Below are positions 7,884 through 18,033 of a DNA stretch of 19,820 nucleotides, piece after piece; the stretch's first letter is position 1, and the number at the start of each line of letters is the position of its first letter. Origin of the DNA: Propionibacteriaceae bacterium (lineage in GTDB: Bacteria; Actinomycetota; Actinomycetes; Propionibacteriales; Propionibacteriaceae). Position numbers and translations under genes: made by a program. The stretch lies in the NCBI GenBank assembly GCA_030528545.1, contig JAUMYR010000023.1, positions 6,311 to 26,130 on the forward strand, given 5' to 3'. The notes beneath the pieces were generated by a model. That model saw only the letters and a list, made by a program, of their open reading frames with translations, had not been told where the DNA came from and did not search any database.

Positions 7884-8848
7884 CAGATGCTCCTGATCCG
7901 GGGGTTGACCAAGACGTAGAGCAGGTCAACCACCATGTTGATGATGATGAAGGCCACGGCGACGGTGATCGTCACGCCCTGGACGATCGGCACGTCATTG
8001 CGCGTGATCCCCTGGAAAATGAGCTGCCCCATGCCCTGGATGTTGAAGATCATCTCGATAACGACGGCACCGCCCATGAGGTAGCCGATCCGCAGGCCAA
8101 GCACCGTCAGCGGGGTGATGAGCGCGTTGCGCAACACGTTACGGGCGATGACCACCGGTTTGGGGATACCCGCTCCGATCGCGGTGCGCACATAGTCCTT
8201 ATCCAGTTCCTCGACCATCGCGGTCCGCACCACGCGGGTGAGCGAACCCGCGACCGGGACCCCCAAGGCGAACGCCGGCAACGCGATCTGGCGCAGATAG
8301 GCGCCCGGATCGTCGGAGAAGGCCACCCAGTCGGTGACGACCGCGGGGAACCAGCCCAGTCCCCCGGGGATGTTGCTGAACGCCTGGATGAGCAGCAGCG
8401 CCAGCCAGAAGGACGGAGTCGCCAGGCACGCGATGGAGAACACCCGGATGACCTGGTCGGGCCACTGATCGCGGTAGAGGGCCGCCAGGACGCCGAACAC
8501 CAGCGACAGCACGACCGCGATGATCAAGCCCACGAAGGTGAGCTGTAGCGTCACCGGAAAGTTAGTGGAGACCATCGAGTTGATGCTCTCCCCTTGGAAG
8601 GAGGAGCCGAGGTCGCCTTGGATGAGCCCGGCGAGGTAACGGCCGAAGCGGGTGAGTAGCGGATCGTCAAGGCCACGCTCGACCCGCCACTGTTCGAGGG
8701 CTTCGGCGCTGGCGCTCTCGCCGAGGGTGAGGCGCGCGGGATCGGCGGTGGAGAAGCCCATGATGATGAACACCAAGAGGGTCACGCCCAGCACCATGAC
8801 CGGCAGCGCAAGGAGCCGCCTACCGAGCAGGCGAATCAGGTTGGACAC
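7883..8848 (-). CDS. ABC importer permease (DppB type)
   Basis: This 321-residue integral membrane protein is the usual DppB length. The N-terminal 'LLGRRLLALPVMVLGVTLLVF' block (helix 1 about 12-30) is characteristic. A large external loop (about 31-100) is followed by helices near 102-124, 137-157, 186-206, 243-268 and 289-311. The cytoplasmic coupling loop 'DYVRTAIGAGIP' (218-229) should contact the ATPases. The chosen start is GTG at 8848: AAGGAG at 8858-8863 lies nine bases upstream. It forms the channel with the DppC part of the next gene, and its stop shares a base with that gene's ATG. The gap to the binding-protein gene upstream is 190 bases and holds a hairpin. Confidence 0.92.
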   Translation of the reverse strand: MSNLIRLLGRRLLALPVMVLGVTLLVFIIMGFSTADPARLTLGESASAEALEQWRVERGLDDPLLTRFGRYLAGLIQGDLGSSFQGESINSMVSTNFPVTLQLTFVGLIIAVVLSLVFGVLAALYRDQWPDQVIRVFSIACLATPSFWLALLLIQAFSNIPGGLGWFPAVVTDWVAFSDDPGAYLRQIALPAFALGVPVAGSLTRVVRTAMVEELDKDYVRTAIGAGIPKPVVIARNVLRNALITPLTVLGLRIGYLMGGAVVIEMIFNIQGMGQLIFQGITRNDVPIVQGVTITVAVAFIIINMVVDLLYVLVNPRIRSI

Positions 8849-8972
8849 GAAAGGTTACTCCTTTGGAACAGCATTCGCCGGTCACGGCGAAACGGCCGCC
8901 AGCCCATGACGGCCTCACGGAGGGATCGGGACGAGGCGCTAACCACCGTCGTCTAGATGGGGCAACCGCGCA

Positions 8973-9019
8973 GGCCGGGGCGCTGAGGGATCCGCTGGCT
9001 CACGGCTCAGGCCCCGGTC
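8973..9019 (-). terminator. Large hairpin between binding-protein and permease genes
   Basis: CCGGGGCGCTGAG (8975-8987) pairs with CTCAGGCCCCGG (9006-9017): 12 bp with one bulged base, plus GG/CC-type pairs at the base and a small CCG/CGG stem inside the loop. It starts about 19 bases after the binding-protein stop in the transcript. There is no T-run. The position is that of the attenuating or mRNA-stabilising hairpins that keep binding protein in excess over membrane subunits. That role is inference. Confidence 0.55.
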
Positions 9020-9038
9020 CGCACGCTTCCGGAAAGGG

Positions 9039-10646
9039 TTACTTCTTGTTGGAGGCCACGTCGATGAAGGACAGGCCGGTGACGGTGATCGGCTTGAAAC
9101 CGGTCAACGACTTATCGTCCCAAGCAGTCGGGGACTTGCGGTGGAAGATCGGATACAGCGGAACCTCCGCGGCGACCACATCGAAGATCTCGTGCCACTT
9201 CTTCTTCTGCTCCTCGCCAGTCAGCTTGCCCGCCTCGTCCAGCAGCCCTTGCACCTTCGTATAGCTGTCCTGGCCCTTCCAGTGCATCCGGGAATCGGTC
9301 CAGGTATCGCCGCCGTACCACCAGCGCAGCAGCAGGTCAGCGTCGTCACCGAACACCGAGGGGTCGCCAGGAGCGATGACGATGTCATAGGCCTCCGGCT
9401 TACCGTCGATGGTGCCGTACACATCAGCGGACTTCTTCTCTTCGTACTCCACCTCAAGGCCGACCGCCTCAAGAGACTGCTTGATCATGGGGCGGACGTT
9501 GGAGAACCAGCCGTGGTTGGAGGCGAGCAGGCGGACCTTCTTGAGCCCGGTCTCGGCGAGCAGCTTCTTGGCCTCCTCGACTTTGCCAGCGTAAACCGTG
9601 CTGGCCTCCTTGTAAGCGGGGTGTTCCTTCTGCACGAAGCAGGTCGCCGGGGTGGCCAGATCGCTCATGCCGGTCTTGCAGATCTTCTCGTAGTCCAGCG
9701 CGTACATCACCGCACGTCGGTTGCGAACATCATTCATCGGCTCCGAGCCGCAGTTGAACATCGCGAACAGCAGACCAAAGCCCTGCTGGGCAGCAACCTT
9801 GTTACTGCTCGACAGCGTGGCCAGATTGGCTGCCGGAACAGCATCGATCGCCTGCACGGTGCCGGACTGCAGCGCGTTTGTACGAGTCGCGTCCTCGGGC
9901 AGAACCTGCCACACCATGGACTTCGCGCGGGCCGGATGTTTGCCGGTGTAGCCCGGGAAGGCTTCGAAGACGACCTTCTGCGAGGCGGCACCGTTGTCGG
10001 TCATCTTGTAGGGGCCAGAACCGATCGGGTTCATGTCGAAGGCCTTGGGATCCTTTTCGACGGCAGCCTTGGGGACGATCTTGACGACGGTGAGCCGTTC
10101 GGCCACCAGCGAGAAGGCATGCTTCAGCTTGATGGTCACGGTGGTGTCGTCCTTCTTCTCCACCTTGTCGATGAAGGGGATGAAGGCGTTGTAAAGGCTC
10201 TTGTTGGCCGGTTCCTGCACCCGGGCGAAGCTGAACACGACGTCATCAGCGGTGACCTTGGAACCGTCATGGAATACCGCGCCGTCACGCAGTTTGACCT
10301 CGTAGGTGGTGTCGTCGATCTTCTTCGGCAGCTCGGCGCCCAGCGCGGGATACACCTCACGAGTGGCCGGATTCAGGTCCGTCAGACCCTCCATGGTGTG
10401 CCAGTTCGCCGCGACCGTCAGCGCCGAGGTGGTCTTCATAGGGTCGTAACCGTTGGTACCAAGTTCGTAGCTGATGCCAGCGGTGATCACGCCATCCGCG
10501 CCGCCCTGTGCTCCCGCCGCCGAGCCGGATGCCACCGGGGTGCCCTTGGCTCCGCCACCAGAGCAAGCGGACAAGGCAGCCACCAGGCTTGCTGCCGCCC
10601 CCAGACCGAGGAATCCACGGCGATCGAGCTGGAAAGCATTCGTCAT
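9039..10646 (-). CDS. ABC importer substrate-binding lipoprotein (SBP_bac_5 family)
   Basis: This 535-residue extracytoplasmic solute-binding protein belongs to the DppA/OppA (family 5) fold. The start is the ATG at 10646, with AAGGAG at 10653-10658 six bases upstream. The frame stays open further upstream, but that extension runs into the divergent regulator gene and lacks a signal sequence. The N-terminus has a twin-arginine-like motif ('DRRGFLG', R9-R10), a hydrophobic core and a lipobox L-S-A-C with Cys28, so it is probably a Tat- or Sec-exported lipoprotein. A Gly/Ala/Ser linker follows. 'MEGLTDLNP', 'KIDDTTYEVKLRDGAVFHDGSKVTADDVVFS' in parts, and 'IGSGPYKM' are classic family motifs. 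It is the first gene of the importer-nanA-nanE operon. A sialic acid ligand is inferred from the neighbours; a peptide ligand is possible. Confidence 0.93.
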   Translation of the reverse strand: MTNAFQLDRRGFLGLGAAASLVAALSACSGGGAKGTPVASGSAAGAQGGADGVITAGISYELGTNGYDPMKTTSALTVAANWHTMEGLTDLNPATREVYPALGAELPKKIDDTTYEVKLRDGAVFHDGSKVTADDVVFSFARVQEPANKSLYNAFIPFIDKVEKKDDTTVTIKLKHAFSLVAERLTVVKIVPKAAVEKDPKAFDMNPIGSGPYKMTDNGAASQKVVFEAFPGYTGKHPARAKSMVWQVLPEDATRTNALQSGTVQAIDAVPAANLATLSSSNKVAAQQGFGLLFAMFNCGSEPMNDVRNRRAVMYALDYEKICKTGMSDLATPATCFVQKEHPAYKEASTVYAGKVEEAKKLLAETGLKKVRLLASNHGWFSNVRPMIKQSLEAVGLEVEYEEKKSADVYGTIDGKPEAYDIVIAPGDPSVFGDDADLLLRWWYGGDTWTDSRMHWKGQDSYTKVQGLLDEAGKLTGEEQKKKWHEIFDVVAAEVPLYPIFHRKSPTAWDDKSLTGFKPITVTGLSFIDVASNKK

Positions 10647-10665
10647 TGAGTTCTCCTTCACACAG

Positions 10666-10684
10666 CAGACGTCTGACGTCTGAC
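10666..10684. promoter_or_regulatory. Tandem GACGTC palindromes, candidate operator
   Basis: The sequence AGACGTCTGACGTCTGAC (10667-10684) holds two GACGTC palindromes 7 bases apart, and the first is inside the perfect 10-bp palindrome CAGACGTCTG (10666-10675). It lies 20 bases upstream of the binding-protein ATG, immediately before its ribosome binding site. That position suits a repressor of the operon, most simply the divergent FadR-type regulator. No binding evidence can be read from sequence alone. Confidence 0.45.
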
Positions 10685-10687
10685 TAT

Positions 10688-10708
10688 TGTTGTGATGAGC
10701 ATACAACA
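10688..10708. promoter_or_regulatory. Inverted repeat TGTTGT-N9-ACAACA
   Basis: This is a 6-bp inverted repeat with a 9-base AT-richer centre (gatgagcat), four bases from the GACGTC repeats and about 42-62 bases upstream of the binding-protein start. It lies in the AT-richest part of the divergent intergenic region. It could be a regulator site or overlap the leftward promoter. I found no convincing -35/-10 pair for either direction. Confidence 0.35.
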
Positions 10709-10857
10709 GCACCCTGGCAGGAAGGAACGAATGAGGCAAATGTGACCAACTCGTTACTGAACTGCCACCCGCGTGGCGCAAACTATCCTCAACCGCACCA
10801 GAGATCTGACATCCGATAGGCGTTAGTTCAACTGGACGATTCTCCTGGAGATGTGCT

Positions 10858-13135
<2,278 letters not shown>

Positions 13136-13244
13136 GACCTCGCGGCACCCGCCGGACGGGGGCGCTGGCGTCGCGGCCCGGCGCGCGTCCATCGCCTCCG
13201 TCACCGGCGAGCCCTGCCGCGGATGGGGAAAGGCCCGCGCCCGG

Positions 13245-13928
13245 CTATCCCCTAGCGTCCAGCACCCGGTCCACGAGGCCGGGGGTCAGCTCGTCCAGGC
13301 TGTCGAGCACCGCATCCGCGGCGCCGATGGCTTGCGGGGCTGGCGGATTGAACGGACGCGGGACCGCGATCAGCCCCATCCCGGCGGCGCTGGCCGAGAG
13401 CATGCCATTGCTGGAGTCCTCCACGGCCACGGCGCGGGAGGGATGGACGCCGAGCGCGCGACAGGCCGCCAGGTATCCGTCCGGAGCCGGTTTGCCCGCC
13501 GCTACTTCCTCGGTCGAGACCGTCGCCGAGAACAGAGCGCTGACTCCCAGTTCGGCCAGGACCGCGTCGATGACCCGCCTCGGCGAGGAGGAGGCCAGCC
13601 CGATGACCGTCTCCGGTCTGGAGGCCATCCGCCCGATGGCCTCCAGGGCCCCGGGCAGCACGGGAAGACCGTGGATGCGATAGTGCCGGATCTGCCGTTC
13701 GATCACCTTCTCGGCGATCTCGGCCGCCTCCCCGCCAATACCCACGGACTCGGACAGATAGCGCGCCCACTCGGGTGTGCTCAATCCTTGCATCGCGGTG
13801 GTCGCCTCGTCTGGCCAGGCTAGGCCCTCCTCCGCGGCGAGACCGCGACGCACCTCGTCCCACACGGGTTCGGTATCGATGAGCACACCATCCATGTCGA
13901 AGATGACCGCTGAGACTGGGTTGACCAT
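13245..13928 (-). CDS. HAD-superfamily hydrolase (beta-phosphoglucomutase-like phosphatase)
   Basis: This 227-residue cytoplasmic protein is of HAD subfamily IA. Motif I is 'DMDGVLID' with nucleophile D11 and acid D13. Motif II is the Ser in 'LASSS' (113-115), motif III is K146 in 'GKPAPDGY', and motif IV is E170-D171 in 'VEDSSNG'. The helical cap lies between about residues 20 and 90. It is likely to dephosphorylate or isomerise a small sugar phosphate; the substrate cannot be read from the sequence. The start has AGGAGG (13934-13939) five bases upstream of the ATG. It converges on tpl with 109 GC-rich bases between, and lies 118 bases downstream of the MFS gene on the same strand. Confidence 0.9.
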   Translation of the reverse strand: MVNPVSAVIFDMDGVLIDTEPVWDEVRRGLAAEEGLAWPDEATTAMQGLSTPEWARYLSESVGIGGEAAEIAEKVIERQIRHYRIHGLPVLPGALEAIGRMASRPETVIGLASSSPRRVIDAVLAELGVSALFSATVSTEEVAAGKPAPDGYLAACRALGVHPSRAVAVEDSSNGMLSASAAGMGLIAVPRPFNPPAPQAIGAADAVLDSLDELTPGLVDRVLDARG

Positions 13929-13948
13929 GCCACCCTCCTGACGAGTAT

Positions 13949-13985
13949 CTTGTCGCTCCCGGTCGATCGTGACCGTCGCGACAAG
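13949..13985 (-). terminator. Two-part hairpin between MFS and HAD genes
   Basis: CTTGTCGC (13949-13956) pairs with GCGACAAG (13978-13985), and inside it CGGTC (13960-13964) pairs with GACCG (13971-13975) around GATCGT. It lies about 60 bases after the MFS stop and 20 bases upstream of the HAD start. It may terminate MFS transcripts or act as an operator or leader structure for the HAD gene. No T-run is seen. Confidence 0.4.
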
Positions 13986-14046
13986 GGTAGACCCTCACGG
14001 CCCGAGCTGCCCGGCCCTGGCCCACAGCGTGGACGATCCGTGGGAC

Positions 14047-15435
14047 TCAGGACCCCTGGGACACTCTTTTCCGGTCCAGGATCGCGATCGCGACCGAATA
14101 CAGCACGAGGGCCAGCACCGATATCCCGGCGAGGATGAACATGATGTTGGCATAGGCTGCCGCGGTCTGGGTCGGGGCGGAAGTGAAGGCGTCGAGCAGG
14201 TGGGGCTGAGCGTCGATCAGCTTGGCCGACAGCGCGATGCCTAGTGGGACCGCGATGTTGATCACCAGGTTGTAGAAGCCGACCGCGATCCCGGAGTTCT
14301 TGGCCGGGATATCGCCCAGAGCGGTATTGAGCAGGGGCGCATACATCAAGGCATAGGCGGCCGAGAAGATCACCATCGAGGCGACCAGCGGCCACACCGC
14401 GCCGGTCATGAAGGCCGCCGGGATCACCAGGGACAAAGCGATCAGCCCCAGCGCCAGGGTGATCGCCGCCCGGGACGACAGCACCCGCCCGATCGCGCCG
14501 CTGGCCGCGCCCACTACGGCGGCACACACATAGGCTGGCACCAGGAGCAGGGAGATCTCGCTCATCTCATAGCCGTGGATCCCCGACATCAGGAAGGGGA
14601 ACATGAACCCATAGCCCAGCTGGGCCGAATAGATCACCAAGACCACGGCCAACATCGCCATGTATCGCCGGTTGGCGAAGAATGCCGGGGAGATCAGCGC
14701 GTTGCCGTGGGCGAAGACGTGCCAGACGAATCCGGCCAGGCCGACGACCCCGATCAGCAGCCACCACCACACGAAGGCCTGCATGTACAGCAGCGTCCCG
14801 GTGGAGAACACCCCGATCAGCACCAGGCCCAGCACGTCGAGGTGGGAGGAGGCACTCTCGTGTTTGGGGATGGTGCGCACGACGCTGGGCAGGGTGAGCA
14901 AGACGATCAGCGGGACCAGGAAGAGATTGGTCCAGCCGATGTAGGTGGCGATGAAGCCGCTGGCCAGGGTGCCGAAGAGGAGGGAGACCTGGAAGGCGCT
15001 GGTGGACAGCCCCAGATAGGTCTTCTGATCCCGGTCGGGCAGATACTTGGTGACATAGATCACATAGAGGGTCTCGGCTGCCGCGAGCCCGGCGGTCTGC
15101 ACGATCCGGCCGGTGAGGATCATCGGGAAAGAGCGCTGAAAGGCATAGCCCAGCAGCGAACCGGCGCAGATCATGATGATCGCGGCGATCAGCAGCTTCC
15201 TGATATCGATCGAGTCGGCCAGCGTGGCATAGACCACGGCGCCGATACCGATCAGGACCCCGGCCAGCGTCGCCTGCAGACTGACCGTGGTGACGTCGAT
15301 GCCTAGATCATCGGCGATCGGTTTCGAGGTGAACTTGAAACCATTGTCGATGATGAGGGAGAAGACGAAGAGGAACAAGAGCACCGGCACGGCGCGCTTC
15401 GGGTTCTGGGCTGACGATGTAGAAGGGCTGTTCAC
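14047..15435 (-). CDS. MFS transporter, DHA2/Tet(K)-Tet(L)-like 14-helix type
   Basis: This is a membrane protein of 462 residues from GTG at 15435; AAGGAG at 15443-15448 lies seven bases upstream. An adjacent GTG at 15438 is an alternative, and the longer frame starting further upstream lacks a ribosome binding site. The layout resembles the 14-helix drug:H+ antiporter family. A motif A-like loop 'YATLADSIDIRKLL' (69-82) is followed by an R in helix 4 ('LTGRIVQTAG'), and 'HLDVLGLVLIGV' opens the central helices. Motif C in helix 5, usually G-P-x-x-G-G, is degenerate here ('FGTLASG', 154-160). The substrate is unknown; resistance to any drug should not be assumed. It appears to be a single gene with hairpins on both flanks. 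Confidence 0.85.
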   Translation of the reverse strand: MNSPSTSSAQNPKRAVPVLLFLFVFSLIIDNGFKFTSKPIADDLGIDVTTVSLQATLAGVLIGIGAVVYATLADSIDIRKLLIAAIIMICAGSLLGYAFQRSFPMILTGRIVQTAGLAAAETLYVIYVTKYLPDRDQKTYLGLSTSAFQVSLLFGTLASGFIATYIGWTNLFLVPLIVLLTLPSVVRTIPKHESASSHLDVLGLVLIGVFSTGTLLYMQAFVWWWLLIGVVGLAGFVWHVFAHGNALISPAFFANRRYMAMLAVVLVIYSAQLGYGFMFPFLMSGIHGYEMSEISLLLVPAYVCAAVVGAASGAIGRVLSSRAAITLALGLIALSLVIPAAFMTGAVWPLVASMVIFSAAYALMYAPLLNTALGDIPAKNSGIAVGFYNLVINIAVPLGIALSAKLIDAQPHLLDAFTSAPTQTAAAYANIMFILAGISVLALVLYSVAIAILDRKRVSQGS

Positions 15436-15710
15436 CACGCGGCTCCTTCGTCTTGGTGACCCGGTTACCCAGGGTGCGCTCACGCACCTTGGGCTATTGG
15501 CATCCCCTGTTGGTAGGGCCTTGAGGGGCACCTAAGACCGGATCCCGCAAAACCTCCCGCACGCCAGGACATCCTCATGCTAGCCCGCGAGGACGCCATC
15601 CGCTCGGACTTCGGTCAAGCCGACGGGAGTGGGCCAGTCCCGGCTCACTCCCCCGCCTCAGCGACGATCGGCCTGAGCGCCCGCCGCCGCTAAGGCGATC
15701 CACCAGCCAG
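15436..15710. other. Intergenic region between gnd and the MFS gene
   Basis: This is 275 bases on the promoter side of the MFS gene and the 3' side of gnd. It contains the hairpin at 15625-15652 and a weaker CTCAG/CTGAG repeat at 15657-15677. No coding frame with a credible start was seen. The MFS promoter should lie here, but no hexamers are convincing. Confidence 0.55.
15625..15652 (-). terminator. Hairpin downstream of gnd, candidate terminator
   Basis: GGGAGTGGGCC (15625-15635) pairs with GGCTCACTCCC (15642-15652) over 11 positions, with one G/T position and a 6-base loop (AGTCCC). It starts about 59 bases after the gnd stop in the leftward transcript. No T-run is present. It probably ends the synthetase-thioesterase-gnd transcript. 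Confidence 0.5.
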
Positions 15711-17168
15711 TCAGTGCCCGTCGGAGGCGCTGATCTCGCTGCGGTCACCAGACCACAGGGTGTGGAAGCTGCCCTCGGCGTCGACCCTGCGGTAGGTGTG
15801 AGCGCCGAAATAGTCTCTCAGGCCTTGGGTCAGGGCGGCGTTGAGGCGCGGGGAGCGCGCCATGTCGTAGTAGGACAGCGCGGACGCGAAACCCGGGATC
15901 GGGACGCCAGCGTTAGTCGCCGCGCACACCACCCGGCGCCAGGCGTCCTGGCTCGCGGCAAGTTCGGCACGCACCGATGGGGCTTCCAGCAGCGTGACGA
16001 GGTTGCCCGCGGCATACTCCGAACGGATGCGTTCCAGCAGTTTGGCCCGGATGATGCACCCGGCCCTCCAGATGCGCGCCACGCTTTCGATATCGATCTG
16101 CCACCCGTACTCGGCCGCGGCGGTCCGGATCTCATCCAGGCCTTGCGCGTAGGCCACCACCTTGGCCGACCACAGCGCACGCCGCAGGTCCTCCACGAAA
16201 GCGGCCTTATCGGCTTCGTCGAGGGCGAGGCTCTGGTCCGGTCCGGTCAGGGCGGACTGGGCCGCCGCACGGAGCTCGGAGTGGGACGAGACCGCCCGGG
16301 CGAACACCGATTCCGCGATGGCGTTGGCCGGTGAACCCAGGTCGAGGGCCGAGGCGACGGTCCACGTGCCGGTACCCTTCATGCCCGCAGCATCCACGAT
16401 GACCTCGACGAGAGGCTGACCGGTCTTCGCGTCCACCTGCGCCAGCACCTCGGCGGTGATCTCGATGAGATAAGAGTCCAGGTCACCGGTGTTCCAGGCA
16501 GCGAAGACCTCGGCCATCTCGGGATAGCTGAAACCGGCGGCGCGGAGCAGGGCATAGGCCTCTCCGATGAATTGCATATCGGCGTATTCGATGCCGTTGT
16601 GCACCATCTTCACGAAGTGCCCGGCACCGTCGGTGCCGATATAGGTGCAGCACGGCTCTCCGTCGACCTTGGCGGAGATGTCCTCCAGGATGGGGCCCAG
16701 CGCCTGATAGGACTCCGGCGATCCACCCGGCATGATCGAGGGGCCCTCCAAAGCGCCCACTTCTCCACCGGAAATGCCAGTGCCGACGAAGTGCAAGCCC
16801 TTTTCCCGCAGCGCCGCCTCCCGTCGGATGGTGTCGCTGAAGTGGGAGTTTCCGCCATCCACGATGATGTCACCGGGTTCCAGCAGCCCAGCCAGTTGTT
16901 CGATCACCGCATCGGTGCCCCGCCCGGCCTGAACCATGAGGATAACCCGGCGCGGGCGCTGCAAGGACGCCACGAAGCCAGCGAGGTCGGAGGCCGGCAC
17001 GAAGCTGCCTTCGTGTCCGTGTTCGTCCATCACCGCCTGAGTCTTGGCAAAGGTCCGGTTATATAGGGCGACGGTATAGCCGTGACGAGCGATATTGCGC
17101 GCCAGGTTGGAGCCCATCACCGCCATGCCAATGACACCTATCTGGGCCTGTGTTACCTGCTCAGTCAT
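15711..17168 (-). CDS. gnd: 6-phosphogluconate dehydrogenase, decarboxylating
   Basis: This 485-residue pentose-phosphate enzyme converts 6-phosphogluconate to ribulose-5-phosphate and CO2, reducing NADP+. The start is the ATG at 17168: AAGGAG (17175-17180) is six bases upstream, while the other in-frame ATG (17174) touches that site. The Rossmann motif 'GVIGMAVMGSN' (11-21) and 'YNRT' (36-39) with R38-T39 indicate an NADP preference. 'VDGGNSHF', 'GISGGEVGALEGPSIMPGG' (131-149), K187 in 'HFVKMVHNGIEY' and E194 are the substrate-binding and catalytic elements. The C-terminal helical domain is complete ('MKGTGTW', 'WRAGCIIRA'). The gene overlaps the thioesterase stop by eight bases, so it is co-transcribed with fatty-acid activation genes, an unusual partner set. 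A supply of NADPH to lipid metabolism is a possible link, inferred only. Confidence 0.96.
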   Translation of the reverse strand: MTEQVTQAQIGVIGMAVMGSNLARNIARHGYTVALYNRTFAKTQAVMDEHGHEGSFVPASDLAGFVASLQRPRRVILMVQAGRGTDAVIEQLAGLLEPGDIIVDGGNSHFSDTIRREAALREKGLHFVGTGISGGEVGALEGPSIMPGGSPESYQALGPILEDISAKVDGEPCCTYIGTDGAGHFVKMVHNGIEYADMQFIGEAYALLRAAGFSYPEMAEVFAAWNTGDLDSYLIEITAEVLAQVDAKTGQPLVEVIVDAAGMKGTGTWTVASALDLGSPANAIAESVFARAVSSHSELRAAAQSALTGPDQSLALDEADKAAFVEDLRRALWSAKVVAYAQGLDEIRTAAAEYGWQIDIESVARIWRAGCIIRAKLLERIRSEYAAGNLVTLLEAPSVRAELAASQDAWRRVVCAATNAGVPIPGFASALSYYDMARSPRLNAALTQGLRDYFGAHTYRRVDAEGSFHTLWSGDRSEISASDGH

Positions 17169-18033
17169 GTTCATCTCCTTCGGTCGTGGTGACCAGCCAT
17201 TGGTCAAGCCTATGCCGTGTCTGGCTGGGTAGCCCGGTCGGGTTCCCGGCCCCGTCGGCACAAACTAAGACAGTAGCCGCGCGGGCAAACAGCGTTTTCC
17301 CGTCGCGCAGCTCAGCACCCAGTGTGATGGATGTGCGGCCGAGTTTCACCGGGGCCGTCACCATCTGATAGGGCTTGAGGCGGTGGTCGAGCTGGTTCAG
17401 ATAGCTGAGGTCCTGGCGGGCGACCAGCCAGGTATAGGAGGTCTGCGCTCCGGCTCCAGCCCTAGCCATAGTGGGGTCGACGGCCGTGGTCATCTCGATC
17501 CGGGCCTGTTGCACGTAGTCGAAGAACTTCACGTTGTTGACATGGCCATAGCGGTCCAGGTCGGACCAGCGCACCGGGACCTCGGTGGTATAACCTCGGC
17601 CATCCAGTTTGGCCGAGGCCACTTCACGCAACGGCGCGGCTTCGGACTGGTAGCTGGCGAAATAGGCCCGCTCCGTTTCGGTCAGCCGCCGCGGGGTCTG
17701 AGCCTCGAAGTCGAAGGGGCACAGCAGCGTCCGTGCCCGCGCCTTTGGGGCGCCCTGGTGGCATATCTGGTAGTCCAGTTCGAAGCGCGCCCCACCGAGC
17801 TGGCAGACACCGAGACTGATCTCGGCCGGTTCGCTGGAGTACTCCATCGCGGCGAGATATTCCACGCGGTGGCTCACCACGACTACTCCCGTGTCGAGCA
17901 GCTCTGGGACCGGCCCAGATAGCAGGAAACCGGTGCGGGCCTCCTGGAGGTAGTCGACGAACAGGGAGTTGTTGACGTGGCCCTGGGCGTCCAGGTCAGA
18001 CCATCTCAGCGGCGCCCGGTGGATATATCTCAC
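17161..18033 (-). CDS. Tandem-hotdog acyl-CoA thioesterase
   Basis: This 290-residue protein is made of two homologous 4HBT-type hotdog domains (about 1-130 and 148-285). The motif 'RWSDLD-x-x-GHVNN' occurs at residues 10-22 and again at 155-167, each followed by 'F-x-DY-x-Q-x-AR'. The Asp in 'SDLD' and the HVNN segment are typical catalytic and CoA-binding elements, so it should hydrolyse acyl-CoA to fatty acid and CoA. The start is GTG at 18033, whose GTGA overlaps the synthetase stop. The open frame continues upstream only as a shadow of the synthetase gene. Translation is coupled to the acyl-CoA synthetase on one side and gnd on the other. The acyl chain specificity is unknown. Confidence 0.88.
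   Translation of the reverse strand: MRYIHRAPLRWSDLDAQGHVNNSLFVDYLQEARTGFLLSGPVPELLDTGVVVVSHRVEYLAAMEYSSEPAEISLGVCQLGGARFELDYQICHQGAPKARARTLLCPFDFEAQTPRRLTETERAYFASYQSEAAPLREVASAKLDGRGYTTEVPVRWSDLDRYGHVNNVKFFDYVQQARIEMTTAVDPTMARAGAGAQTSYTWLVARQDLSYLNQLDHRLKPYQMVTAPVKLGRTSITLGAELRDGKTLFARAATVLVCADGAGNPTGLPSQTRHRLDQWLVTTTEGDEHD

Noticed and set aside
9141..10649. Open frame of 502 codons antisense to the binding-protein gene
   Set aside because: Low-complexity composition, no recognisable domain and no start signal; the opposite strand has a convincing lipoprotein gene.
10690..10857. Sigma-70 promoters for the regulator and the importer operon
   Set aside because: Hexamer pairs such as TATCCT near 10785 or AATAGT on the - strand have no acceptable -35 partner at 16-18 bases.
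13136..13244. Terminator between convergent tpl and HAD genes
   Set aside because: Several short GC inverted repeats exist (for example CGCCGG at 13150 with CCGGCG at 13178), but none stands out from the very GC-rich background.
14047..15435. Tetracycline resistance gene
   Set aside because: The resemblance to Tet(K)/Tet(L) is at the level of family layout; motif C is degenerate and no specificity can be claimed.
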